Positions 49,773 to 58,233 of a stretch of DNA of 64,000 nt are shown in pieces. The notes beneath the pieces are model-generated. The model saw only the letters and a program-made list of their open reading frames with translations, searched no databases and had not been told where the DNA came from. The translations under genes were made by a program, and so were the position numbers. Position 1 is the stretch's first letter. Each line of letters starts with the position of its first letter. This stretch comes from Actinomadura citrea (lineage in GTDB: Bacteria; Actinomycetota; Actinomycetes; Streptosporangiales; Streptosporangiaceae), in the NCBI RefSeq assembly GCF_013409045.1, contig NZ_JACCBT010000001.1:4588001-4652000 (forward strand), given 5' to 3'.

Positions 49773-50834
49773 ATGAACATGTTGGAGACCTCGGCTCGAC
49801 TCCTCAGGCTGCTGTCCCTCCTGCAGGCTCGCCGGGACTGGTCCGGCCCGGAACTGGCCGAACGGCTCGGCGTCACGACGCGGACCGTGCGGCGGGATGT
49901 GGACCGGCTGCGCGAACTGGGCTACCTGGTGCACGCCACGGCCGGGACGCCGGGCTACCGTCTGGGCGCCGGGGCCGATCTGCCCCCGCTGCTGCTGGAC
50001 GACGAGGAGGCGGTCGCGGTCGCGGTGGGTTTGCGGACGGCCGCCGGGGGCTCGGTCGCCGGGATCGAGGAGACGTCGGTACGGGCGCTCGCGAAGCTCG
50101 AACGGATCCTTCCTCCACGGCTGCGGCATCGTGTTCACGCGCTCCGGTCGATGACCGTGCCCATGACGGGAGCGGCGGACCCGGTCGATCCCGAGGTGCT
50201 GACCGCCATTGCCGCGGCCTGCCAGGATCATGAGGTGCTGCGGTTCGACTACCGGTCGCACGAGGGCCGGGAGAGCCGCCGTTCGGCCGAGCCGCACCGG
50301 CTCGTGAACTCGGGACGCCGCTGGTACCTGGTGGGCTGGGACGTCGACAAGGGGAGTTGGCGGACCTACCGTGTCGACCGGCTGCGGCTGAAGGCGCCGA
50401 ACGGGCCGCGTTTCGTCCCCCGGGACCCGCCCGCCGAGGACCTCGCCGCCTACACCTCGCGCGCGGTGTCCATCGCCCCGTACCGCTACCGGGCGCGGCT
50501 GACCGTGCACGCAGCCGCGCAGGTCGTGGCCGGGCACATGCCGCCGACGGTGGGGACGATCGAGCCCGTTGACGCCCGCACCTGCGTCCTGCGGTGCGGT
50601 GCGAACAACCTGGACGAGATCGTCGTGTGGGTCGCACTGATGGACATCGATTTCGAGGTGCACGACCCGCCGGAACTGGCCGAGCGGATCGGCGCCATGG
50701 CCGACCGGCTCCGGGCGGCGTCGGGCACCGCGCGGCGGGTGACCGTCCCGCCCGGTAACCCGGCGGGCGGCGCGGACGGGGCCGCGTCTGCCGGTCTCGC
50801 GGGCCCTACCGCGCCCGCACGTGAGGAGGGCTGA
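49773..50834 (+). CDS. WYL-domain (YafY-type) transcriptional regulator
   Basis: 353 residues. HTH_11: RLLRLLSLLQARRDWSGPELAERLGVTTRTVRRDVDRLRELGYLVHATAG. WYL domain: VLRFDYRSHEGRESRRSAEPHRLVNSGRRWYLVGWDVDKGSWRTYRVDRL (WYL at ~188). A WCX-like C-terminal part follows. Controls its own and the divergent epoxide-hydrolase promoter through the 31-bp palindrome; ligand unknown. Confidence 0.93.
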   Translation: MNMLETSARLLRLLSLLQARRDWSGPELAERLGVTTRTVRRDVDRLRELGYLVHATAGTPGYRLGAGADLPPLLLDDEEAVAVAVGLRTAAGGSVAGIEETSVRALAKLERILPPRLRHRVHALRSMTVPMTGAADPVDPEVLTAIAAACQDHEVLRFDYRSHEGRESRRSAEPHRLVNSGRRWYLVGWDVDKGSWRTYRVDRLRLKAPNGPRFVPRDPPAEDLAAYTSRAVSIAPYRYRARLTVHAAAQVVAGHMPPTVGTIEPVDARTCVLRCGANNLDEIVVWVALMDIDFEVHDPPELAERIGAMADRLRAASGTARRVTVPPGNPAGGADGAASAGLAGPTAPAREEG

Positions 50835-50911
50835 CAGCCGTCCGGTCATCTTCGGGGTGGTCTGTTTGCAGGTTCGAGACGCTCATCCGCCCGGGCATAG
50901 GGTGGGGCGGC

Positions 50912-51649
50912 ATGGCGCTGCGACTCGTTCAGGTGAACTTCAAGGCTCGGGATGATTCGGCGCTCGGCCGGTTCTGGGCGGAGGTGCTCGGCTGGGGCAT
51001 GTCCAGCGAGGGGCCCGGCGTGACCAACCTGGAGCCCGAGGGCTTCGTCTGGCCGGACCCCACTGCCGTCTGCGTCGACCTCGTCACCGTTCCGGACCCG
51101 GAAACGGTGAAGGACCGCGTGCATCTCGATCTCGCCACCACTTCCGCGGCCCACCATGCGGAGTTGGTCGCGCGTCTGAAGGATCTCGGTGCGACGCCGG
51201 CGGACGTGGGCCAGGGCGATGTCCCGTGGACGGTTCTGGCCGATCCGGAGGGCAACGTGTTCTGCGTGCTGGAGCCTCGGGAGCGCTACCGGGACACCGG
51301 GCCGATCGCCGCGGTGGTGGTCGACTGTGCGGATCCGCGGGCCATGGCCCGGTTCTGGGACGAGGCGCTGGACTGGACCCTGCACGAGGTGACCGATGAT
51401 CACGCGGTGCTGCGTTCTGCCGAGGGTGTCGGGCCGTATCTGGAGCTCCTCCGCGAACCCGGCGCGCGGACATGGTGGAACCGCGTGCATCTCGACCTGC
51501 TGCCCTTCCCCGTTGACGACAAGGAGGCGGAGGTGGCGAGGCTGCGGGCCCTCGGCGCCACGGACCTCGACCTTGGCCAGGGCGACGTGCCCTGGACGGT
51601 TCTGGCCGATCCGGAGGGCAACGAGTTCTGTGTCCTCGGCCGGGGTTGA
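50912..51649 (+). CDS. Tandem VOC (glyoxalase-like) protein
   Basis: 245 residues made of two homologous ~115-residue Glyoxalase_6 domains: VNFKARDDSALGRFWAEVLGW...ADPEGNVFCVL and VDCADPRAMARFWDEALDW...ADPEGNEFCVL. At DNA level the end of each domain shares an identical 31-bp stretch (51227-51257 and 51593-51623), indicating recent duplication or conversion. Possible drug-binding or dioxygenase-type role. TAGGGT eight bases before the ATG suggests a near-leaderless start. Confidence 0.9.
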   Translation: MALRLVQVNFKARDDSALGRFWAEVLGWGMSSEGPGVTNLEPEGFVWPDPTAVCVDLVTVPDPETVKDRVHLDLATTSAAHHAELVARLKDLGATPADVGQGDVPWTVLADPEGNVFCVLEPRERYRDTGPIAAVVVDCADPRAMARFWDEALDWTLHEVTDDHAVLRSAEGVGPYLELLREPGARTWWNRVHLDLLPFPVDDKEAEVARLRALGATDLDLGQGDVPWTVLADPEGNEFCVLGRG

Positions 51650-51777
51650 CGCAGAGCCCTGCCGGGCCTCGCCGACACGGAAAACCGATTGAGTCTTCCT
51701 TCCGCGTCCCGTAAATTGCCTGCCGCCCTGTCGCAGTGAAGACAAAGGACAGAACCGCGTGACCCCGCCTGCTCTTC

Positions 51778-51898
51778 AGACCTGACACGTCTCTTCGCTC
51801 ACCTGTAGCCGACGCTCCCGTCGGCTCTGCCGGGCTGCCCTTGCGCGCCCGGTCATTCGGCGTTTGAGGTCGCGCGTAATCGGCCTCGTGTCAGGTCT
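51778..51898 (+). ncRNA. Structured leader of the DUF1062 gene (candidate)
   Basis: AGACCTGACACG (51778-51789) and its exact complement CGTGTCAGGTCT (51887-51898) can close a ~97-base loop containing the hairpin GCCGACG-CTCC-CGTCGGC (51808-51825). The outer stem ends ten bases before the downstream ATG, next to GAGGG. Could be a regulatory leader RNA; a small palindromic insertion is the alternative. Confidence 0.4.
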
Positions 51899-51907
51899 AG
51901 AGGGCTC

Positions 51908-52468
51908 ATGTCTTCACAACCTCATATCGTGCTGCCCTGGGTCGTTCGTCGGACCAGGCTGCCCCTGCTGTCGTTGCGGTGCGCGGACTGCCGGTCGGAG
52001 TCGGCCCGCACCGGCGAGGGCAGGTTCCGCGTCAACGCCAACGGCAAGCTGCTGGACGTGTGGCTGCTGGTCCGCTGCGTATCGTGCGATCGGACGAGCA
52101 AGCTCGCCGTGCACGAGCGGGTGCCGGTCAAGTCCCTCGATCCGGCCGAACTCCACGGCTACCGTGTCAACGATCCGGAACTGGTGGCGTCCAGGCTGCT
52201 GGATCCGCTGCTCGCCCGGCGCAACCGCTTCGCCCTGGACTGGACGGGCGCCTGGCGGCTGGACGCCCCGTCGCCATGGCTCGACGAGACGTGGCCGGTC
52301 CAGGTGGAGGTCGTCTTCGAGGATCCGGTACCGGTGCGGCCGGACCGGCTCATCGCGCAGAGGCTCGGCCTCAGCAGGAACGAGGTGCTGCGCCGGATCA
52401 AGTCCGACACCCCGCTGCGCCGTCCGCGGAGCACCGGATTCACCTTCACGGTGATGGCCGGGGACTAG
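51908..52468 (+). CDS. DUF1062 family protein
   Basis: 186 residues. LRCADCRSESARTGEGRFRVNANGKLLDVWLLVRCVSCDRTSKLAV supplies CxxC...CxxC (~24-62), a zinc-ribbon as in DUF1062, and the C-terminal LIAQRLGLSRNEVLRRIKSDTPLRRPRSTGFTFTV is the family's conserved end. Function unknown. Starts ten bases after a stable long-range stem. Terminates ~95 bases before the histidine kinase. Confidence 0.88.
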   Translation: MSSQPHIVLPWVVRRTRLPLLSLRCADCRSESARTGEGRFRVNANGKLLDVWLLVRCVSCDRTSKLAVHERVPVKSLDPAELHGYRVNDPELVASRLLDPLLARRNRFALDWTGAWRLDAPSPWLDETWPVQVEVVFEDPVPVRPDRLIAQRLGLSRNEVLRRIKSDTPLRRPRSTGFTFTVMAGD

Positions 52469-52563
52469 CGGGGATGTGGCCGCGGCGGGCCACCCGGCCC
52501 GCCCGGCTTCACCCCCGAACGTCCGGGCCGGTGGCGGCACGTGCGCTGGTAGCGTCTGCAGGC

Positions 52564-53691
52564 GTGCGGGACCGGTTCGAGGCGTCGTTGCCGGCGCGGT
52601 GGAAGGCGCCGCTGGTGGCGGGCGCGCTGGCTGCGCTGTCACCGGTGCTGCTCCTGGCGCCCCGCGGCGTGCCGGCCGAGGCCGGGCGCCCGCTGGTGAC
52701 GGCGCTCGTCGTCGTCCAGGCCGCGGCGCTGTGGTGGCTGAGCGCGCGGCCCGCCGTGGTCACCGCCGTCGCGGTGCTCTCCGGAGCCGCCCTGCAGTTC
52801 CTGGTTCCCGCGGCCGGGCAGGGGATCGCGTTGGTGGTGCTGAGCACGTTCGCCTGGTTGCGGCCCGCGCGGACCTCGCTGTGGGGTGCGGCGGGCGCAG
52901 CGGCCGTTCTCGGTGTGTCGGCCGGTGCCGGCGGCCACGGCGTCGCGGCGGTCCTGTGGCCGGTCGCGGCGGTCCTGGCCTGGAGTTGGGGCGCGCTCGG
53001 ACGGGCATGGGCGGCGCGGCGGCAGGCCGAGGCGCGCCGGGCGGTGCTGGAAGAGCGGGCCCGCATCGCCCGTGAACTGCACGACGTCCTGGCGCACACG
53101 GTGTCGGTGATGGTGGTGCAGGCCGCCGCCGCGGACGATGTCTTCGACACCAGTCCCGAGAAGGCGCGGCAGGCGGTGCGGAGCCTGGAGGCGTCGGGGC
53201 GGGAGGCGCTGGTCGAGCTCCGCCGCTTCGTGCGCACCGTGCGCCTGCTGGACGAGGAGACCGCGGCGGTCACCGGCGGCGACGCCCTGGTGCCGCAGCC
53301 GACCCTCGCGGATCTGGACCGGCTCGCCGGAACGGTGGAGGCCGCCGGGCTCCCCGTCCGCGTGGTCCGGGACGGCTTGGAGGACGCCGACGTCCCGCCG
53401 GGCGTGGCCCTGTCGGCGTACCGGATCGTGCAGGAGTCGCTCACCAACGCCCTGCGGCACGCGCGCGCGTCCACCGCCGTCGTCACGGTCCGCGCGCGGG
53501 ACGGCCGGCTGACCGTGGAGGTCCGCGACGACGGGACGGGCGGCGGCCGGCCGGGCTGGACGGGCGCCGGGCAGGGCGTCGCCGGGATGCGCGAGCGCGC
53601 GGCGCTGCTCGGCGGGACCCTGGAGGCCTCACCCGATCCGGCGGGCGGATTCCGGGTCCGCGCCCACCTGCCGCTGGAGGAGACCGCGTGA
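52564..53691 (+). CDS. Sensor histidine kinase, NarL/DesK type
   Basis: 375 residues from GTG 52564. Four to five N-terminal membrane helices (~15-150), then AVLEERARIARELHDVLAHTVSVMVVQAAAA (HisKA_3, phospho-acceptor His in ELHDV), N-box AYRIVQESLTNALRHA and G-box DDGTGGG of the HATPase. Normally paired with a NarL-type response regulator by a GTGA overlap; here that gene is cut after 20 codons, leaving the kinase without its partner in this window. Confidence 0.93.
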   Translation: MRDRFEASLPARWKAPLVAGALAALSPVLLLAPRGVPAEAGRPLVTALVVVQAAALWWLSARPAVVTAVAVLSGAALQFLVPAAGQGIALVVLSTFAWLRPARTSLWGAAGAAAVLGVSAGAGGHGVAAVLWPVAAVLAWSWGALGRAWAARRQAEARRAVLEERARIARELHDVLAHTVSVMVVQAAAADDVFDTSPEKARQAVRSLEASGREALVELRRFVRTVRLLDEETAAVTGGDALVPQPTLADLDRLAGTVEAAGLPVRVVRDGLEDADVPPGVALSAYRIVQESLTNALRHARASTAVVTVRARDGRLTVEVRDDGTGGGRPGWTGAGQGVAGMRERAALLGGTLEASPDPAGGFRVRAHLPLEETA

Positions 53692-53750
53692 CGATCCGGA
53701 TGCTCGTCGCCTACGACTTCGGAGTGGTCCAGCCCCTTCTCTCCGTCTGA
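53688..53750 (+). pseudogene. Truncated response-regulator gene (20 codons)
   Basis: GTG 53688 overlaps the kinase stop (GTGA) and reads VTIRMLVAYDFGVVQPLLSV then TGA. This is the N-terminal strand of a NarL-type receiver (VTIRVLVADDQ...), with the second acidic residue already replaced (AYD) and the phospho-acceptor part and HTH gone. No continuation of the gene is found in the next kilobase. Confidence 0.8.
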
Positions 53751-53817
53751 GGACGGAGCGCTCAGACCAGTCCGCCGCCGGAGGTGCGAAGGCGGGTCCC
53801 GCCCCTACCGTCGGGGG

Positions 53818-54867
53818 ATGGTCCTTCCTCGAAACCGGCCGCTCCGGGCGGGCCGCGCGCAGCGGCGCCGGCAGCGGCGCGCCGCCTTGGCGCTGGTGCT
53901 CCTGGCGCCCGCCGTCGCCGAGCTCACCCTCGGCTCGATCCCCGTGAGGATGCTGTGGCTGGTCGTCCTCTACGTGCCGATCTACGGGGCCGGGGTCCTG
54001 CTGATCCGCGAGGCGGTGCGCCGGACGGGCGGCGGAACGGGAGCCCTGCTGCTGATGGGCCTGGCCTACGGGCTGGTCGAGGAGGGGCTCGCGCTGCAGA
54101 GCCTCACCAGCCCCCATCTGTACGATGCCGCCGGGTGGGGGCCCAGGCCGTGGGGGATCAACGCCCCCTACGCCGAGCTGAACCTGCCCTACCACGCGGT
54201 GTTCAGCGTCCTGCTGCCGATCGCGCTGGCCGAGCTGATGTTCCGCGACCTCGGCCGGACGCCCTATCTGCGGCGCGCGGGGCTCGTCGGCACCGCCGCC
54301 GCGGCGCTGCTGGGGGTGGGGCTGCTGCGGGTGTCGGTGCCTCCGTCGGAGGACCCCGGCTACCTGCTGTCCGGGCGCGCCGCCGGGGTGATCCTGGGGT
54401 TGGCGGCCGCGGCGGCGGTGGCGGCGCTCGCCGTGCTCCCGCACCGCGCGGGCCGCGGTCCGGCCGGTGCCGGGGGACCCGTCCCCGGCCTGTTCCGGCT
54501 CGGCGCCGTGTGCGCCGTCGCGGCCTTCGCCTTCCTGGCGCTGCTGTTCCCCTTCGCCGGCGCGCACCATCCGGCGTTCCTGCCCCGCACGTGGGCGCCG
54601 CTGCCGATGGCCGCCGCCGCGGCGGTCGCCGGCGCCGCCGCGTGGGCGCTGCGCCGATGGGGCGCGGCGGACGGCTGGACGCCCCGCCACCGGCTGGCCG
54701 CCGTGACCGGGGCGCTCGTCGCCCATACCGCCTTCGGCCTCGTCTCCCACACCCGCCACCCGCTCGACACCGCCGGCCTCGCCGTCATCGGAGCGGCGAT
54801 GGTCCTGCTGCTCCACCGCCTGGACCACCGCCTCGCCACCGGCCCCGAGGTGTCTCAAGGCCTGTGA
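53818..54867 (+). CDS. Polytopic membrane protein, CPBP-like features
   Basis: 349 residues with about nine hydrophobic helices (AALALVLLAPAVAELTLG, MLWLVVLYVPIYGAGVLLI, GALLLMGLAYGLVEEGLAL, ...). AYGLVEEGLALQSL carries a Glu-Glu pair reminiscent of CPBP/Abi intramembrane proteases, but the other motifs are not evident. TACCGT a few bases upstream suggests a leaderless start. Its 3' end overlaps that of rox (convergent, 13 bases). Function unknown. Confidence 0.75.
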   Translation: MVLPRNRPLRAGRAQRRRQRRAALALVLLAPAVAELTLGSIPVRMLWLVVLYVPIYGAGVLLIREAVRRTGGGTGALLLMGLAYGLVEEGLALQSLTSPHLYDAAGWGPRPWGINAPYAELNLPYHAVFSVLLPIALAELMFRDLGRTPYLRRAGLVGTAAAALLGVGLLRVSVPPSEDPGYLLSGRAAGVILGLAAAAAVAALAVLPHRAGRGPAGAGGPVPGLFRLGAVCAVAAFAFLALLFPFAGAHHPAFLPRTWAPLPMAAAAAVAGAAAWALRRWGAADGWTPRHRLAAVTGALVAHTAFGLVSHTRHPLDTAGLAVIGAAMVLLLHRLDHRLATGPEVSQGL

Positions 54868-56297
54868 GGCGGAGCGGTGGGAGCGCCGAACCACCTGGCC
54901 ATGGGGCCGAGCAGGTCCGTCTGGTCGTCGCCGACCCATGCCACGTGGCCGTCCGGGCGTAGCAGGGCCGCGGGCACGTCGAGTTCCTCGCCGGCGTCGA
55001 CGACGTGGTCGACGCGGTCCGCCCAGCCCGCGACCGAGAGGCGGCCGGTCTGGTCGAGCAGCAGTCCGCGGCCGTCGTGCATCAGCTCGTAGAGGCGGCC
55101 CTTCTTCAGCCCGATGTCCCGGAGCCTGCGGCCGACGAGCGGGTGCTCGCCGCCGAGGTCGTAGCGGACCCCGATCGCGATGATCTTCTCGGTGAGGTAC
55201 CGGTTCACCTCGTCGAAGTCCATCAGTTCCGACAGCAGCCGCCGCACGGCGAGGGGGCCCGGCTCGGTGGACAGCAGTTCCATCTGCACGCGGGTGTTGT
55301 CCAGCACGTCGGCGGCCACCGGGTGCCGTTCTGCGTGGTAGGTGTCCAGCAGTCCCTCCGGCGCCGTGCCGGCGACCTCGGCGGCGAGTTTCCAGCCGAG
55401 GTTGAACGCGTCCTGGATGCCGAGGTTGAGGCCCTGCCCGCCGGTGGGCGGGTGGATGTGCGCCGCGTCGCCGGCCAGCAGGACCCGGCCGACCCGGTAG
55501 CGCTCGGCCAGCCGGGTGGCGTCGCCGAAGCGGGACAGCCAGCGGGGGGAGTGCGCGCCGAAGTCGGTGCCGGCGACGGCCCGCAGCTGGTGCTTGAACT
55601 CCTCGAGGGTGGTCGGGGCCGAGCGGTCCTGTGCCACGCCCTCGGCGGGCACGCCGACGCGGTAGACCCCGTCCGCGAGGGGCATGATCCCGAACCGCTT
55701 CTGGGTCTTGCGGACCTCGTCCATCACCGCGGCCTGCGTCTCCGGCGAAGCGGTGAGCTCCACCTCGCCCAGCAGCGTCTCGACCCGGGAGGGTTCGCCG
55801 GGGAACCCGACGCCGAGGCGCCTGCGGACGGTGCTGCGGCCGCCGTCGCAGCCGACGAGGTGGCGCGAGCGCAGCCGCGTCCCGTCGGCCAGCTCGACGG
55901 TCACCCCGTCGTCGTCCTGGCTCAGCCCGACCACCTCGCAGCCGCGCCGGATCTCGGCGCCGAGCTCGGCGGCGCGTTCGGCCAGCAGCCGGTCGGTGGT
56001 GGGCTGCAGGATGCCGAGGACGTAGGGGTGGGCGGTGTCGAGCCGGTCGGGTGCGGGTTTCCTGATGGCGCCGAAGAAGCCGCCGAGCGGGTACTTCCTG
56101 CCGTGCGCGAGGAACCGCTCCAGCAGGCCGCGCTGGTCCATCACCTCGATGCTGCGCACGTGCAGGCCGAGGGCGCGGACGTAGGGGGTCGGCTCGGTCT
56201 CCTTCTCCAGGACCAGGACGTGCACGCCGTGCAGTCGCAGCTCGCCGGCCAGCATCAGGCCGGTCGGCCCGCCGCCGACCACGATCACGTCGATCAT
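54855..56297 (-). CDS. rox: Rifampicin monooxygenase
   Basis: 480 residues: MIDVIVVGGGPTGLMLAGEL (GxGxxG FAD site), LGLHVRSIEVMDQRGLLERFLAHGRKYPLGGFF, LVGCDGGRSTVRRRLGVGFPGEP (DG motif), and VLLAGDAAHIHPPTGGQGLNLGIQDAFNLGWKLA (GD motif). From memory this closely follows Rox/RIFMO of Streptomyces and Nocardia, class A flavoprotein monooxygenases that hydroxylate and linearise rifamycins, giving resistance. GGGGG precedes the ATG. A rifamycin-associated element sits about 117 bases upstream, the known signature of rifamycin-inactivating genes. Confidence 0.92.
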   Translation of the reverse strand: MIDVIVVGGGPTGLMLAGELRLHGVHVLVLEKETEPTPYVRALGLHVRSIEVMDQRGLLERFLAHGRKYPLGGFFGAIRKPAPDRLDTAHPYVLGILQPTTDRLLAERAAELGAEIRRGCEVVGLSQDDDGVTVELADGTRLRSRHLVGCDGGRSTVRRRLGVGFPGEPSRVETLLGEVELTASPETQAAVMDEVRKTQKRFGIMPLADGVYRVGVPAEGVAQDRSAPTTLEEFKHQLRAVAGTDFGAHSPRWLSRFGDATRLAERYRVGRVLLAGDAAHIHPPTGGQGLNLGIQDAFNLGWKLAAEVAGTAPEGLLDTYHAERHPVAADVLDNTRVQMELLSTEPGPLAVRRLLSELMDFDEVNRYLTEKIIAIGVRYDLGGEHPLVGRRLRDIGLKKGRLYELMHDGRGLLLDQTGRLSVAGWADRVDHVVDAGEELDVPAALLRPDGHVAWVGDDQTDLLGPMARWFGAPTAPPHRP

Positions 56298-56413
56298 GAA
56301 TTTCCCCCGTCTGAGAGCGGTTCTCGGCCGGCTGCACCGGCGGTGCGCCGGCGCACGCCGCGTCCCCGTTCACGCAGGTACCGGCCTCGGCCGACGATTC
56401 TGCGGCACGACCC

Positions 56414-56432
56414 GGGTCTTGCCGCAAGCCCC
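56414..56432 (-). promoter_or_regulatory. Rifamycin-associated element (RAE)
   Basis: On the minus strand GGGGCTTGCGGCAAGACCC, a 19-bp imperfect palindrome matching the published RAE consensus as I recall it (GGGGCTTGCGGCAAG-CCC). It lies ~117 bases upstream of rox in the right orientation, supporting rifamycin-inducible expression. Confidence 0.85.
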
Positions 56433-56537
56433 CTGGTCGGCTATAAGTTGAAAATGGAAGGAGTGAATCCGTCCTCCTTCCCGCGTCGCACAGGTCGTGT
56501 GCTGCGCCATGTTCCCCCGGGGCCTTGCCCGATTGAT

Positions 56538-56555
56538 AATCTCAACATTGAGATT
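56538..56555. promoter_or_regulatory. MarR operator
   Basis: AATCTCAA-CA-TTGAGATT is a perfect 18-bp dyad ending five bases before the GGGAGG ribosome site of the MarR gene, consistent with autorepression. Confidence 0.75.
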
Positions 56556-56572
56556 GTCGCGGGAGGGTGGGA

Positions 56573-57091
56573 ATGGCGGACGCGGTGGACGCGATCCTGG
56601 CGCAGTGGCGCCGCGAGCGTCCCGACCTGGACGTGTCGGCGATGGGCGTCGTCGGGCGGATCTCGCGGGCGCAGTCGCTGCTCGGCCGGGAGCTGAAGGA
56701 GTTCTTCGCCGCACGGGGGCTGGAGAGCTGGGAGTTCGACGTCCTGGCGACGCTGCGCCGGCACGGCGCCCCCTACGAGCTGACGGCGGGGGCGCTGCTG
56801 CGGGCGGCGATGGTCACCTCGGGGGCGATCACCAACCGGATCGACCGGATGGAGGCCAAGGGCCTGGTGGAGCGGGTGCGCGACACCGGTGACCGGCGGT
56901 CGGTGCGGATCCGGCTGGCGCCGCGCGGCCTGGAGATCGTGGACGAGCTGGTCGGCCTGCACGCCGCCAACGAGGAGCGCCTGCTGGCGGCGCTGTCGCC
57001 GGACGAGCGCGGGCACCTCGCCGCCGCCCTGCGCACGCTGCTGGAGTCGCTCGGCGACACGACCCTGGGCTCCCCGTCCGGCGAGCGCTGA
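56573..57091 (+). CDS. MarR-family regulator
   Basis: 172 residues from ATG 56573 (GGGAGG six bases upstream). GAPYELTAGALLRAAMVTSGAITNRIDRMEAKGLVERVRDTGDRRSVRIRLAPRG is the winged helix with the R-D--DRR wing. Divergent from rox; its own dyad lies at its promoter, about 110 bases from the RAE, so it may or may not influence rox. Confidence 0.92.
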   Translation: MADAVDAILAQWRRERPDLDVSAMGVVGRISRAQSLLGRELKEFFAARGLESWEFDVLATLRRHGAPYELTAGALLRAAMVTSGAITNRIDRMEAKGLVERVRDTGDRRSVRIRLAPRGLEIVDELVGLHAANEERLLAALSPDERGHLAAALRTLLESLGDTTLGSPSGER

Positions 57092-57137
57092 GGTCCCCGG
57101 CCGCGCGCCGGCGGGCGGTTCGGCTCTCGCGCGGTGC

Positions 57138-58136
57138 TCAGGAGGCGGCGGGTGCGGTGAAGGGACGGATGGCGCGGGTGGCGCGGTCGGCGATGACGGC
57201 CAGGTGGTCGGCGAGTTCGGGCGGGTCCAGCAGGGTGTAGTCGATGGGCAGCAGGGTGACGCGGTAGGCCAGAAAGCGCATCGAGTCCGACCGGGTGTGC
57301 AGGAGGCAGGTGCGGTCGTCGGCGGGTTCCAGGACGCCCTGCCAGGCGGTGACGTGCTCGGCGGCCTCCTGGACGGGGGCGTGCAGCAGCAGCCGCGCCC
57401 GGATCGTGCCCGATCCGCCGGCCAGGGTGTCCATGGCCCAGGAGGCGGCGTCGGCGCCGCCGGGCAGGCGGAGTTCGGGGCCGCGCACGCCGGTGCGGTG
57501 GGGGTCGGTGACGCGGTCGGCGCGGAAGGTGCGCCAGTCGGCGCGGTCCTCGTCGTGGGCGACCAGGTACCAGCGGCGGCCGGCGGTGACGAGGCGGTGG
57601 GGCTGGGCCAGCCGGCGGGTGCCGCTGCCGTCGGCGGCGGTGTAGGTGAAGCGGACCTTCTCGCGGGTGAGGCAGGCGGCGGCGAGCAGGGCCAGGACGG
57701 CGGGGTCGGCTGCGGGCGGCGCGCCGTCCTGCGGCGGGAGGGGCACGGCGGCCTCGGTGAGGGCGGCGACGCGGTGCCGCAGCCGGTGGGGCAGGACCTG
57801 TTCGAGCTTGGCCAGGGCGCGCAGCGAGGTGTCCTCGATGCCGGAGACGGCGCCCGCCGCGGCGCTGCGCAGGCCGATCGCGATGGCGGTGGCCTCGTCG
57901 TCGTCCAGCAGCAGCGGCGGCATCGCGGCGCCGGCGGTGAGCCGGTAGCCGCCGGTGTTGCCGTGGGTGGCGTGGACGGGGTAGCCGAGGTCGCGCAGGC
58001 GGTCGATGTCGCGGCGGATGGTGCGGGCGGTGACGCCGAGCCGCTCGGCCAGCTCGGTGCCCGACCATTCGCGGGGCGTCTGCAGGAGGGACAGCATCTG
58101 GAGGAGCCGTCCGGACGGATCGCGCATGTCTTCCAT
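57138..58136 (-). CDS. WYL-domain (YafY-type) regulator
   Basis: 332 residues from ATG 58136 (58127 is an alternative). HTH: LLQMLSLLQTPREWSGTELAERLGVTARTIRRDIDRLRDLGYPVHATHG. WYL: VRFTYTAADGSGTRRLAQPHRLVTAGRRWYLVAHDEDRADWRTFRADRV. Divergent from a VOC protein, its likely target. Confidence 0.93.
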   Translation of the reverse strand: MEDMRDPSGRLLQMLSLLQTPREWSGTELAERLGVTARTIRRDIDRLRDLGYPVHATHGNTGGYRLTAGAAMPPLLLDDDEATAIAIGLRSAAAGAVSGIEDTSLRALAKLEQVLPHRLRHRVAALTEAAVPLPPQDGAPPAADPAVLALLAAACLTREKVRFTYTAADGSGTRRLAQPHRLVTAGRRWYLVAHDEDRADWRTFRADRVTDPHRTGVRGPELRLPGGADAASWAMDTLAGGSGTIRARLLLHAPVQEAAEHVTAWQGVLEPADDRTCLLHTRSDSMRFLAYRVTLLPIDYTLLDPPELADHLAVIADRATRAIRPFTAPAAS

Positions 58137-58233
58137 CCTGCCGCGCCAGTAGGACGTTGGGTGACCTATTGGCCGTCTAACGTCGTGGGCATCGGGGCCG
58201 GAACGTCCGGTCCCGGGGATCGGGAGGCACGAC

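Noticed and set aside
53629..56427. 932-codon open frame overlapping rox on the minus strand
   Set aside because: Arg/Pro/Gly-rich composition without motifs; it is a +1-frame shadow of rox and of the antisense of the membrane protein caused by high GC.
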